Assembly: GCF_001625015.1 (NCBI RefSeq)
Contig: NZ_LVWJ02000014.1
Coordinates: forward strand, 3,038,001 to 3,102,000
Source: Lewinella sp. 4G2
GTDB taxonomy: Bacteria > Bacteroidota > Bacteroidia > Chitinophagales > Saprospiraceae
DNA: 64,000 bases
Reading direction: 5' to 3'
The notes below the pieces were generated by a model, which saw only the letters and a list, made by a program, of their open reading frames with translations, searched no databases and was not told where the DNA came from. Positions 16,378-26,201 of this stretch are shown here, piece by piece (within the stretch, counting starts at the first letter, position 1; each line of letters begins with the position of its first letter). The translations under genes were made by a program, and so were the position numbers.

Positions 16378-17332
16378 CGACCTGCCAATCGTGCTCTCAT
16401 TTAACCTGGAGGACACCCCGGTGGGCGCCATCCGTCACTACTGGTTACGGCTGGCCAGCGACGGCATGGGCAACCCCATGGTAGTGCCGCTGATGGTCGC
16501 CCGTGGTGCCAACCCTGGCCCGACCCTGGGCTTGACGGCGGCCATCCACGGTGACGAACTGAACGGTATCTCGGTGATCCAGCGCCTATTTGCGGACCTC
16601 GACGTCTCCACGCTAAACGGTACTGTAGTGGCCATCCCGGTCGTCAATATCCCCGGGTTCTTTCGCCAGCAACGCTTTTTTGCGGATGGCGTCGACCTCA
16701 ACCACCTCATGCCCGGTAAGGAGGACGGTAACGCCAGCCAGGTGTACGCCTACCGCCTCGTGAACCGCTTTTTGAAGTTCGTCGATTACCTATTAGATCT
16801 TCACACCGCCAGCCGTGGCCGCATCAACAGCTACTACGTGCGGGCGGACATGAGTATCGAGGTGACCCGCAAACTCGCCCTCTTGCAGCAGCCACAATTG
16901 ATCGTCCACAACCCGGCTAACGATGGAACTTTCCGGGGCACGGCGGATGACATGGACATCCCCGCCATCACGCTGGAGGTAGGCAACCCCGGAGTCTACC
17001 AAAAGAAGATGATCCGCAGTGGTCTGGTCGGCGTTCACAACGTCCTCAGCTATCTGAAAATGACGGACGATGAAGAGGAGGTTGACCCAAAAGTCAACAC
17101 CATCCTCTGTAAAAAGAGCTACTGGCTGTACACACAAACGGGTGGACTGCTGCAGGTGCACGTCGATTTGCTCGAGCGCGTCAAAAAGGGCCAGTTGGTG
17201 GCTTCCCTACGTAACGTTTTTGGCGACCTCACCAAGGAGTATTTCGCACCCGAGGATGGCGTCGTCATCGGAAAATCGACCAGCCCGGTGAATCAAAGTG
17301 GTGGGCGGATCTTGCATTTGGGGATTGAGTAG
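16343..17332 (+). CDS. Succinylglutamate desuccinylase/aspartoacylase-family zinc hydrolase
   Basis: A 329-residue M14-like deacylase. Zinc-site motifs are AAIHGDELNG (His and Glu ligands) and LLDLHTASRG (His), with ITLEVGNPG near residue 215 probably carrying the catalytic Glu. The C-terminal part (GLLQVHVDLLERVKKGQLVA) is a biotinyl-lipoyl-like beta domain typical of the family. It cleaves N-acyl amino acids or amide bonds. Encoded in overlap with two ATP-grasp ligases, it could trim or recycle the ligase product. It is the last gene of the operon. Confidence 0.88.
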   Translation: MEFTTTSPRGYNDLPIVLSFNLEDTPVGAIRHYWLRLASDGMGNPMVVPLMVARGANPGPTLGLTAAIHGDELNGISVIQRLFADLDVSTLNGTVVAIPVVNIPGFFRQQRFFADGVDLNHLMPGKEDGNASQVYAYRLVNRFLKFVDYLLDLHTASRGRINSYYVRADMSIEVTRKLALLQQPQLIVHNPANDGTFRGTADDMDIPAITLEVGNPGVYQKKMIRSGLVGVHNVLSYLKMTDDEEEVDPKVNTILCKKSYWLYTQTGGLLQVHVDLLERVKKGQLVASLRNVFGDLTKEYFAPEDGVVIGKSTSPVNQSGGRILHLGIE

Positions 17333-17677
17333 GGGGCGCTGCCGCAGGTGCGGTGAAATGGGGGACAAGCGTACCCTAGAGGTATTGTGGGGCTCACAAT
17401 GATGTCGTGACCCGAAGAGAAATGGAGTGGGGGGGGGACAGGAATTACGAATTGAATATTTCTGCGGCCATCGTTGAAATGAGGCGCCCAAGGAGGCTGG
17501 AATGTAGCCCAAGAAGCTAGCTTGGCGTGCTTGTAACGGGCCGGTCCGAAATCCGTACCTTTAGGCAGTATTACACTCTCAATTTTATTTGCGTCTTTAC
17601 TCACAATGGCTTTGCCCTTAGCTAGTTGAGTGCTTTGGTCTCACGTAATGAACACCGGCATTTGAATCATCCTCTGA
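17333..17677. other. Intergenic region with motif copy and a G9 tract
   Basis: No gene is seen in these 345 bp. An exact dispersed-motif copy lies just after the stop of the hydrolase gene (17334-17351). A run of nine G occurs at 17429-17437, about 240 bp upstream of the giant surface-protein gene, and could be length-variable. The stretch before 17678 probably holds that gene's promoter. Confidence 0.4.
17334..17351 (+). repeat. Dispersed 18-bp motif, copy 6 (exact)
   Basis: GGGCGCTGCCGCAGGTGC; intergenic, beginning 2 bp after the aspartoacylase-like stop codon. Confidence 0.9.
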
Positions 17678-20600
17678 ATGGATCACAATCGATTTCGTAA
17701 TCTCCTGGTTTGCTTTCTGCTGTTGTCGTCGCTGGTAGGTACCGCTGCCTCGGTCTCAGTAGGGTTGCCGAATAGCCTGGATCTGCGTCTGTTGGAACGT
17801 CAATTACTCCACGAGCGAGTGGCCTTCGCTACGGCAAATCCTTACGTAGCTCATTGTTCGCTCGCCTCACTGTCGAATAGCATCGAGATAAACAACGCCA
17901 GCCTCAACGAGGAGGACGGCATTCTCTTCCAGGACCTCCGCGGTGTGGATTGTTTTGCCCAACCTGACGCACTGGTGGTCTGCGGATTGGGGGATACCAT
18001 CCCCATCATGCTCTTTACCAAAAGCGTGGAACCCATCTTCGACGTTGAACTTAACGTCTCCTTTAGCCCGGGGCTTGAATACGCCACCTTTGCTTTCGTT
18101 GATGACCCAGGGAACCTTAATAATGCGGACCTGGATACCATCAACGTGGATAACGTGCGGAGCCCAACCTTCCGCATCAGCGAAGTGAACCAGGAAGACG
18201 GTGGGGTAGTAGTGTACATCGGCGTCAACGCCCAGTGTGGTATTGACTTCGACACTTACGAGCCCGAGGTAAGCTTCAATCTATCCTACGTGACCGCAAA
18301 TGGCGTTCGGTGCCGGGAGACGTTCACGCCAGCAACTGGATACGCAGAGAATGTATTGAACCCACGGCCCGGTTTCACGGGAGCAGCCACGCCGACGGTG
18401 GCCAATTTCACTGATATCAATACGCCCAATTGCATCACTACGCAGTTAACCAACGTGACGCCGGGGGCCGGACTTACGGAGGCCCTGTACTTTATTGAGG
18501 ACTTCGGTTTTGACCTGGGAATTGAGTTCAGCAGCCTTTCAGTAAATGGTATCGACGTACCGGTCACCGATTACACCGTGGACGATCAAACTGGTCGGGT
18601 GTCCGCTATTATTGACGGAAATACCAACCCGGCGTACTGGGGCCCCGATGGGCAGCTGACGACGATGGAATCCATACCCATCGAGGCCTGTTTCGTCACC
18701 TCGGGTTGTACTGGAGTAATGGCGACACCCGTCTTCACCGTACAGTCCGCCTGCAACGGTGAGGTCTGTGGTGGATCCGTGGATGTGCAATCCGGAGCTC
18801 AATTGGGCGACCGCTTTACGTTCAACCCTACCGTAGACCTGACCTTCGACCAGATCGCGGAGGCTGCTTTTTGTAATCCGGACGAGCCAACGCCTTACGT
18901 ATACGAAGTAAGTGTGCAGAGTAGTATCCCGGATAGTATCCGGGGCGACGTCTACAACCTACGCTACTTCATCGATCGTTGCCCGGAACAGTTCCTGGAC
19001 CTCGCTACTGTCGAACTGCTAGATGGTCCGGGTGGAAATGTCCTTGGTTCGTTGCCTGACACGCTCTCCGTCCTGGCCGGTGCGAATAGTAATGGCCGCG
19101 TATTTATCAACTTCCGGAATCTACCGGTCGGCCTCGATCCCGACGGCGCTGGAGGTCTGGAAGACATCGATGGGGATGGTGTGTTTGACGACTTGCAGGG
19201 AGGCAATACGCTCTACTTCCGCGTATCGCTCGTACCAAGTTGCGACCCCGATGAAGTGTCTACGGAAAGTTTTTCTGAAGTCGGTAGGCCCTGTGATTTT
19301 GTGGAGCACTTCATCAACGGAACGCGCAACTGTGGTGCCTTCGGTTTCACCTTTTCGGATCCGGTTGACGATGGCGTTGGCTCAGCAAATAATACTTCTA
19401 TTGGGGAATTCACGAATACTTCCCCACTCGAAGTAAGGGACATTATTTATGATGGGTACCACAACGTTGGTAGCTACAATGAAGTCGACCCAGACACCGT
19501 CGACGTGAGCTTTGAATATACCCTGGATCCGGACGATTTTGCGGCCTGCCCATCGGACGGTACCGTACGCTTACGGGTGAATTTGGAAGACAACATCCCG
19601 GAAGCAATTGAGAGTTTCGAGATCATTGAGCCTACGTTCAATGGTACGCCGACCACCATTATTGATGACACGACTAACCTGAATGTAGCTCGCCGTAGTT
19701 TTACATTGGATGCAGGCGACGGAACACCTGGAGTAACTTATACCTACACTTTTCGCATCGTGATGTCGGAACGGTTTTGTTCGGCCCGCCGAGTCATTGC
19801 ACTAACCGCTGCCGTAATTCAGGACTGTGATGCTTGCGACTGTAATCTCACCAGAGCGGGAGGATTCACTACGCTTACCGCGGATCCGGCCAACCTCGGG
19901 ACATGTTCGGCGGGTAGTTCTATGGCCAGAATTCAAAGAATCAGCACGGGGTATCCATCCCGAGACCTCTCCGGGCAGCGCCTTGACCCTGATGACGTAC
20001 CCTTGGAGGATCAGACCAGGCTGCTACCCGGTGACACGATTGAAGTAAGCGGGTGGATTGCTGTGGACGAACCAAATGCCTGGAACAATCTCACTCAACG
20101 ATTAAGCTTCAGTTTGAACCAGTTTGAAGCGGGCTCGAGCTCAAACCGGATCTTCTCCAATCATCGCGTCGAAATCGCGGAGGCCCGTCTGCAGTACGCA
20201 AGGTTGGAAAGATTGACGGGGGAGACGTTTGACCTGGGAGCCGTCCCGGTTCCAGGGACGCAGGCGCAAAACACCAGCGGGATAAGTGGAGCAAACGTAA
20301 TGGTGCAAACAGTAGCTCCCTTTGATAATGTTCACCCCGGAATTTCTAATCCGGAAGATTACGATTCAGGTATTTATCGTAATTCATCGCTGGATTTCCG
20401 GGATGGAAACGACATGCGCCTCGCATTCTTCTCCGACTACGCGGAAGGTGACCAGGATGGTTTGGCTGCCCTCTACGATCACATAAACGGTAACTTTGAA
20501 CAGGACGATACGATCTACCTTGCCTGGCGCCTACCGATTGTGAGTACGCCCAAGGTGCTAGCTAATGGAGAACCAACTTTCTTTGGCCCCACCGTAGATA

Positions 20601-21931
20601 GTACCCAAATGGGTTTCTTCGTGGAGGCGCGGAACTGGATTGATGAGGCCAACCGCGTTGGAACCGGAGTTGGGCAAGTCGGCATCAGCCCTCGCGCTGA
20701 CGCTCGAATGTTCTTCCACGAACCTGGTGTCACAACTAGTGCTAGAATTGAGTTTGATGCCTCCGGCTGCGCTGCCGAGTTCGTCCAAACCTTTGAGACG
20801 ACCAATCCTTTACCCGCTGGTTGGTTTCAGCAGGAGTTCCGGCCCATAATCGGAGTAGAGTACCTCGGCCTGGAAGTTCCCCGGCCTTACTACTACGGGG
20901 GAGGCGCTACGGTAACCCATTTCGATCAGCCAAGTCAGGCAATCGTTCCGGACAGTAGCGTAGGTCTGGTCACGTTCCAGGAAGGCCCCGATGAATTCTT
21001 TTTACCGGTTCAAAGAAATAGCGGATTACTATTTTTCCGCGATGCGGAATTTAGCAACGGCCTGAGACCCGACGATTTTGTGGGGTTCGACCAGGGAGCG
21101 AACGATAAATCCCTGGTGGGTGGAACCTTTCCACTGCTAGGTGTAGGCAGGGATGCAGCCGTTGATAGCTTAGTATTCAGGGTACCCATCAGTCGCGTAT
21201 GTGGCCAAGCGGTCGCAGCCCGCCCTTTAGAAACGGTGACCAGTGTATCCTACCGGGCGATCACGGATTATAATATACCTACCTATACCTGTAACGATGG
21301 TAGTTTCTATTCTGGTGATGGCAATCCCCTGGCCAGTTGCGCTGGCTTCCCTGGAAGGTACTGGCCCTACGACCGAGATGATGATGGTAACCCTCATCAC
21401 TTGCTGAATGACAGTATAGTTGAAGCTACTGAGGTAGGCCCGCTTCCCACGACGCTTAGCGCCAGCCAAAGTTTTACCCCCGCAGGACCACTCGTTGATG
21501 CTCCGGGGCCGGAAATGATCGAGTACTCCGTCACCCTAAACCAAGATATTGATGGCGGGGTGATTGTCTTCACCGCCGAAAATGCCGTAGACGTAATTTC
21601 GGTAGATGGCAGCCTACCCGTGATGGCGGGCGCGACCGACTCCACACAGGCATTCGTACTTGACCTCGGCGCGCGCGCTGCCGGAACCTATACCTTTGAT
21701 CTTGAGATAGACCTGCTCTTCTGCGGGCCGGGTGCCGTTTGCGCCCAAGTGATTCCGGGTTGTAATGACGACCCAGTGGAGCTAGGGCTCGTCGTACTGC
21801 GCTCAGATATTATCTGCGGTGCGGATAGCGAAACTTGCGTCGAGTACATCTCCGGCTTACCCGATTTGGAAACGGTTTTCAATTTCCAAAATAATCAGCA
21901 ATTGTGTTCGGGTGGATCCGTTGGCGGGTAA
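17678..21931 (+). pseudogene. 5' part of an interrupted giant surface/secreted protein
   Basis: 1417 codons are open from ATG 17678. A signal peptide (MDHNRFRNLLVCFLLLSSLV) leads into a very long beta-rich, Cys-containing exoprotein with repeated DUF11/Ig-like segments, such as LNVSFSPGLEYATFAFVDDPGN and VVYIGVNAQCGIDFD, and many short FxxxxP-type strands. Such proteins are usually T9SS cargo displayed on the surface. After about residue 1408 (near NFQNNQQLC) the frame enters unrelated sequence encoding an RHS tail in another frame and stops 7-8 codons later. The natural continuation appears at 28574, in the same phase. It may still be made as a truncated protein. Confidence 0.8.
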
Positions 21932-22679
21932 ATATGCGTCCTACTCGCCGTACAATTACGTGTTAGGTAATCCGGTGTCACTTGTAGACCCAGATGGCAT
22001 GGAGCCAGAGCCTCCGAAGACTATAGGTGTGTTTTTCCATGGTGGACCCTCCGGTAGTGGCAAGACAACTACTCCGAATTCTTCAAATAGTGGTCAGTTT
22101 TATACTCATACTGAGAATACAGTACAACAACAGGGAGGAACCTTCGTCGGAAGGATGATTGCTCCGGGTTTGACCACCACTTCAGGAGTTGAAAACGGTA
22201 TAGACTTTATTACATCCAATTATCAGCAAGGGGATCAGGTCATCCTGTACGGATATAGCTATGGAGTAGATCACACAATGGATTTGGCTACGAAATTAGG
22301 TGAGGCCGGAATAAGCGTTGATCTTGTCGTTACAGTAGATGGAGAAGATGGGCTTGGAGGGATTACAATGAATACTACTGTTCCGGATAATGTAGGAGAG
22401 AATCTAAACGTATATCAACGAAATGGAGACGGGGGAAGTGGTGGAACGACCTCCAGTCTTGGCAATTCGTCTTCGGATAGCTCTTCAGGTACTAGTAGGT
22501 CAAGTGGAACGTCCGGTTCAGCAGGTTCAGGCGGAACTACAAATACTGGTTCGGGGTCCACAGTGGTTCGCAACGTTGATGTGAGTGGCCCAGGTGTTAA
22601 CCATGGTAATATTCAATCTAAAGCAAGTTCAACAATTAATACTACAATTACAGACCATGTGGAGAGGCACTATCAGTAA
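21909..22679 (+). pseudogene. RHS C-terminal toxin fragment with lipase-like alpha/beta-hydrolase domain
   Basis: The reading begins abruptly with RVDPLAGKYASYSPYNY, the hyperconserved end of the RHS core, and continues VLGNPVSLVDPDGM. The following 200 residues form a toxin tip: FFHGGPSGSGKTTT, then ILYGYSYGVDHTMDLATKLG with a GxSxG-type nucleophile elbow, LVVTVDGEDGLGG as a possible Asp strand, and a C-terminal GVNHGNIQSK His. A Ser/Gly-rich linker (SSSDSSSGTSRSSGTSGSAG) precedes the end. This pattern fits lipase/hydrolase tips of polymorphic toxins. The RHS barrel upstream is missing and no start codon belongs to it, so it is an orphan cassette. It overlaps the lipoprotein gene by 23 bp. 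Confidence 0.75.
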
Positions 22680-23016
22680 GGTAATCAATATAATTCTCTT
22701 GGCAGTACTAACAAGTTGTAGCCCCAACTATAGAAATGTTGAGTTGATTGGTACCGTTTTTGATGAAGCTAACGGGAAGATTGTTCAGAACGCTCAAGTG
22801 AAAGTCGTGTGGTGGACTTACGATATGAGTACTGCTGCCTGGGAATCAAGGAAGACTGAAGAAGTTCTCTACACTAATACACGAGGTGAGTTTAGTAGTA
22901 AAATAGATAAGGCGCAATCTTTTGATGTTGAAGTTTTTTTGTCTGACGGACGAACTTCAGAGTATGCTGAAAATTTGACGAACAATAAGACTTCAATCCG
23001 GATAACTATTCAGTAA
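22657..23016 (+). CDS. Lipoprotein with transthyretin/CarboxypepD-reg-like domain; probable toxin immunity protein
   Basis: From ATG 22657, which lies inside the toxin end, this is a 119-residue lipoprotein with signal MWRGTISKVINIILLAVLTSC and Cys at the lipobox. The mature part begins with VELIGTVFDEANGKIVQNAQ, and TRGEFSSKIDKAQ with FDVEVFLSDGRT follows, as in small transthyretin-like beta-sandwich domains. Its overlap with the RHS tip and periplasmic anchoring suggest it protects the cell from a hydrolase that attacks the envelope. That is inference from context. The gene is clearly AT-rich compared with its flanks. Confidence 0.65.
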   Translation: MWRGTISKVINIILLAVLTSCSPNYRNVELIGTVFDEANGKIVQNAQVKVVWWTYDMSTAAWESRKTEEVLYTNTRGEFSSKIDKAQSFDVEVFLSDGRTSEYAENLTNNKTSIRITIQ

Positions 23017-23061
23017 AAAGGACACTGGTACATGTAGTCTAGGGCCTGACATTAGTCAAAA

Positions 23062-23406
23062 TTACGCATAAGCTCGCCTTGTTTTAAAATCTCGCAGTAC
23101 AGCATCCAGGTTAAACAAAACGTGCTGTTTTTCTTCCTCCGGTAGTTCGTTAATATCTATCAGCCGGCGCAACATAGCGGGGTCTTTCAGTAAATCACGG
23201 TCGGCGGTCTCGCCGAGCAAGTAGCCCACGGTGGTATCGAGAGCTTTAGCGAGGCGTTGGCCAACGTCGATGCTGGGCTTTACTTCGTCACGTTCATATT
23301 TTCCGATCAAGGAGTGATGGACTCCGAGAGCCTTGGCCAATGCTGCCTGCGACCACTTTTTAGACTCTCTACATTCTCTCACTTTCTTTCCGAAACTATT
23401 ACTCAT
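23062..23406 (-). CDS. XRE-family transcriptional repressor of the island
   Basis: The best start is the ATG at 23406, giving a 114-residue protein. Residues about 5-60 form a Cro/C1-type helix-turn-helix: FGKKVRECRESKKWSQAALAKALGVHHSLIGKYERD and KPSIDVGQRLAKALDTTVGYLLG. A C-terminal helix follows (LIDINELPEEEKQHVLFNLD). It is divergent from the replication gene and flanked by three copies of a TTTGGYG-type repeat, so it probably represses itself and the replication/recombinase genes. A longer frame upstream (to 23529) would include the operator region and is unlikely. Confidence 0.85.
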   Translation of the reverse strand: MSNSFGKKVRECRESKKWSQAALAKALGVHHSLIGKYERDEVKPSIDVGQRLAKALDTTVGYLLGETADRDLLKDPAMLRRLIDINELPEEEKQHVLFNLDAVLRDFKTRRAYA

Positions 23407-23415
23407 GGCTCCATT

Positions 23416-23530
23416 TTTGGTGCTAAATGCGACTACTTGCGCGCCTTGAGCAAAAATAATGATGTTTTTTGGCGTAAAAAAGTAAGGAGTTGCTTGCGTG
23501 GTGCGCTTGATTTTGTACTTTGGTGCCAAA
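23416..23530. promoter_or_regulatory. Three operator-like repeats between the XRE gene and the replication gene
   Basis: Three 12-bp sites share one pattern: TTTGGTGCTAAA (23416-23427), TTTGGCGTAAAA (23468-23479) and TTTGGTGCCAAA (23519-23530). The last has perfect TTTGG/CCAAA arms around two bases. They are spaced about 51-52 bp apart, roughly five helical turns. This fits binding by the adjacent XRE repressor on one face of the DNA. Confidence 0.6.
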
Positions 23531-23597
23531 TTTGCGCAGAATCAGTTTTCTCAACTTTATTTTCAAGTGAAGCAGGAACTGATCAAACCACCCACCG

Positions 23598-26141
23598 ATG
23601 ACCATCCCCGAGATCAAAGCCGCCCTCCCCATCACCACCGTCCTAGCCCACTACGGTCTGGAAGCCGGGCCGAAGGGTTCTCTAAAGTGCCCCTTCCACG
23701 ACGACCGCGCCGCCTCGATGAAGGTCTACCCCGATACCAACACGGCCTACTGCTTCGCCGGGAGCTGCGAAGTCCAGAGCGTTGACGTCATCGACTTCGT
23801 GATGCACATGGAAAAGTGCGACAAGCGGGCGGCGATCCTGAAGGCAAAGGAGTTGTGTGGCGGGCCGGTGGTGACGCCGACGACGAAGCAAACCGGACCG
23901 ACGCTTGACCTGGCCGCCATCTACGAAGAAAGCCTGGCCGGCATGGAGCGCACGCCAAGTGGTAAAGAATACTGCACAACGCGGGGGCTGGACATCACCG
24001 GCATCGGCTACCGAAGTCGCAAGGCGAAGGAGCGGTGGGGTCGAGGCTGCATCATCTTCCCGCTAGTGGATAAGGGCTGCGTGATCCGGGGGCTCTACGG
24101 TCGGGCGGTGAAAGGTGGCGGGCATTACTACACGCCGGACCGGGCGGGGCTTTACCCGGAGTATCCGGACATCACCACGACGACGCTGCTGCTGACGGAA
24201 AGCGTGATCGATGCGGCCAGTATCATGGGGCTACTGGAAGGGGTGACGGTACTAGCCTTGTATGGCACGAACGGGCTGACGGCGGCGCACCGGATGGAGG
24301 TTAAAGGACTGCCAGGCCTGGCCGAGGTTGTTCTGGCCTTGGACGGTGACGCAGCTGGACGGAAAGCTACCGGGGCGATCACGGCCGAAATCAAAGCACT
24401 GCGGTCAGGCATCAAGGTAACGACGCTGGTCCTGCCGGAAGGCGAAGACCTGAACGGCATGTGGATCAGCCACGCCGACGAGGAAGCCGGCTGGCTACAA
24501 GACCTATATAAAGGACGGCGCGCCGTGGGCGAAGAGCAGGCTAATGAAAACAAGCTCGCGGATGGGTTGGATGATGAAGCCAGAGCCCTGGGCCAGTTGA
24601 CGGTTAAAGCCCACTACCTGGAATACCTGGGCATGGCGGCGCGCTACCGGGTCCGCGGCGGCATCCGGGGCGGGGCGGAGAGTCTCAAGGTGAGCCTGCA
24701 AATCCAGAGCACCGGCCAGGACTACCGCGCCAAAGTCGATCTGTACGAGTACAAGCAAACCGTCAGCCTGGCCGAGCGGACGGCCGGGGTGCTGGACCTG
24801 CGCAAAGATCAGGTGCTCGACGATCTACGCCGGTTGACCGATCTGCTGGAAGCGCACCGCGAGACGGCCGCCACCGCTCCCGCGTCCCCGGGCTCGCACC
24901 CGCGCCAGCGCCCGCATATGCTGCCGGGCGAACGGGCGGCGGTACTGTCGTTTTTGCGCCGCCCCGACCTTATTGACGAGCTCGGCGAATACCTCGGCCG
25001 GGCCGGTATCGTCGGCGAGCAGCGCAGCCGGCTTTTGCTCTACCTGGTTGCGCTCAGCCACGGTACGGACGCGCCGCTGCACGCCCTGGTGCAGGGTACG
25101 AGTGGCAGCGGCAAGACGCACCTGGTGACGAAGATATCCGAGTTGCTGCCGCCGGAAGACGTGATCACGCTGACGCGGGTGACGGACTCGAGTTTTTACA
25201 ATTACGGGCGCGAAGACTTGAAGTATAAGCTGATCGTGCTGGAAGATCTGGACGGGTTGAAGGAGGAAGCTTTACTGGCGTTCCGCGAGTTACAGAGTCG
25301 GGGGCGGTTAACGTCGTCGACGTCGATCAAGGATGAGAGCGGCAATATCCGGGGCGTGGTCAGGACGGTGGAAGGGCCCGTGGCCAGCCTGGCGGCCACG
25401 ACGCACGGCGAGGTGTACGAAGACAACCTGAGCCGCTGCCTGGTGGTGGCCGTCGACGAGAGCGAGGAGCAAACGCGGGCGGTGGTGGACTATCAGAATC
25501 GGCGGGCGGCGGGGCTGGTCGACGTGGCCGGCGAGATGTCGCTGAAGCTGTTTTTGCGTAACTGCGTGCGGCTGCTGGACCGGTCGTTGACGGTCGTCAA
25601 TCCGTACGCCACGGCGGTGGCGCTGCCGGCCGAGGCGAGTAAGCTGCGACGGCTCAACGCGCTCTACCAGAGCTTCGTCCGCCAAATCGTACTGCTGCAC
25701 CAACACCAGCGGAGCCGCGACCGAGCCGGGCGGCTGATCGCTGAGGTAAGCGACCTGAAGGCGGCGTGTGAGTTGCTTTTTGACGCCATCGTTTTAAAGG
25801 TGGACGAGCTCGATGGCGCCTTGCGCTTCTTCTTCGATCGGCTGAAAAACTACGTCCTGGAACGGGGCCGGGAGTATGAGTTCACGCGGCGCGAAGTGCG
25901 CCAGGCCTTGCGGATATCGAAGACCCAACAACACGCCTACCTGACGCAGCTGCTGGAGCTGGAATACATCAAACAAGTGGGCGGCTACGCCAACCGGGGG
26001 CTAACCTACAAAGTGGAGTACTGGGACGACTCGGCCGCGCTGCGGGCGCGCCTGAAGGCGGATCTGAACGCGCAACTGGCCAGAATAGAGCAGCAAGCCG
26101 AACGCCACGGAACGCCAGGCCGAACGCCAGAAGCCGCATAA
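23598..26141 (+). CDS. CHC2 zinc finger-TOPRIM primase fused to a P-loop ATPase (mobile-element replication protein)
   Basis: An 847-residue protein. Residues about 20-60 are a CHC2 zinc finger (LKCPFHDDRAAS, then CFAGSCEVQS). Residues about 190-270 are a TOPRIM domain (LLLTESVIDAASIMGLLEG with its Glu, VLALDGDAAGRK with the Asp pair). Residues about 495-640 are a P-loop ATPase: Walker A VQGTSGSGKTHL, Walker B LIVLEDLDGL, and an RELQSRGRL arginine-containing segment. A C-terminal winged-helix-like part follows. This is a primase-helicase layout as in phage and plasmid replicons, so the element may replicate autonomously. A Pro-rich linker at residues 433-439 is encoded by an exact dispersed-motif copy (24896-24913). 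The gene is GC-rich. Confidence 0.85.
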   Translation: MTIPEIKAALPITTVLAHYGLEAGPKGSLKCPFHDDRAASMKVYPDTNTAYCFAGSCEVQSVDVIDFVMHMEKCDKRAAILKAKELCGGPVVTPTTKQTGPTLDLAAIYEESLAGMERTPSGKEYCTTRGLDITGIGYRSRKAKERWGRGCIIFPLVDKGCVIRGLYGRAVKGGGHYYTPDRAGLYPEYPDITTTTLLLTESVIDAASIMGLLEGVTVLALYGTNGLTAAHRMEVKGLPGLAEVVLALDGDAAGRKATGAITAEIKALRSGIKVTTLVLPEGEDLNGMWISHADEEAGWLQDLYKGRRAVGEEQANENKLADGLDDEARALGQLTVKAHYLEYLGMAARYRVRGGIRGGAESLKVSLQIQSTGQDYRAKVDLYEYKQTVSLAERTAGVLDLRKDQVLDDLRRLTDLLEAHRETAATAPASPGSHPRQRPHMLPGERAAVLSFLRRPDLIDELGEYLGRAGIVGEQRSRLLLYLVALSHGTDAPLHALVQGTSGSGKTHLVTKISELLPPEDVITLTRVTDSSFYNYGREDLKYKLIVLEDLDGLKEEALLAFRELQSRGRLTSSTSIKDESGNIRGVVRTVEGPVASLAATTHGEVYEDNLSRCLVVAVDESEEQTRAVVDYQNRRAAGLVDVAGEMSLKLFLRNCVRLLDRSLTVVNPYATAVALPAEASKLRRLNALYQSFVRQIVLLHQHQRSRDRAGRLIAEVSDLKAACELLFDAIVLKVDELDGALRFFFDRLKNYVLERGREYEFTRREVRQALRISKTQQHAYLTQLLELEYIKQVGGYANRGLTYKVEYWDDSAALRARLKADLNAQLARIEQQAERHGTPGRTPEAA
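24896..24913 (-). repeat. Dispersed 18-bp motif, copy 7 (exact)
   Basis: GGGCGCTGGCGCGGGTGC on the minus strand; read HPRQRP in the linker of the island's replication protein. Confidence 0.85.
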
Positions 26142-26201
26142 TGACTAGTAAATAAGGCCAAAATGCCGCTGGCGTTCGGCGTTCCGAGGAAAAGAATAAA
26201 C

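Noticed and set aside
17144..17161. Partial motif match (TGCTGCAGGTGC) in the aspartoacylase-like gene
   Set aside because: About 13 of 16 positions match; within chance for this GC content.
21819..21908. In-frame ATG upstream of the RHS tail that would give a 286-residue protein
   Set aside because: The first 30 codons lie out of frame within the surface-protein gene and look non-coding; the RHS homology starts only at 21909.
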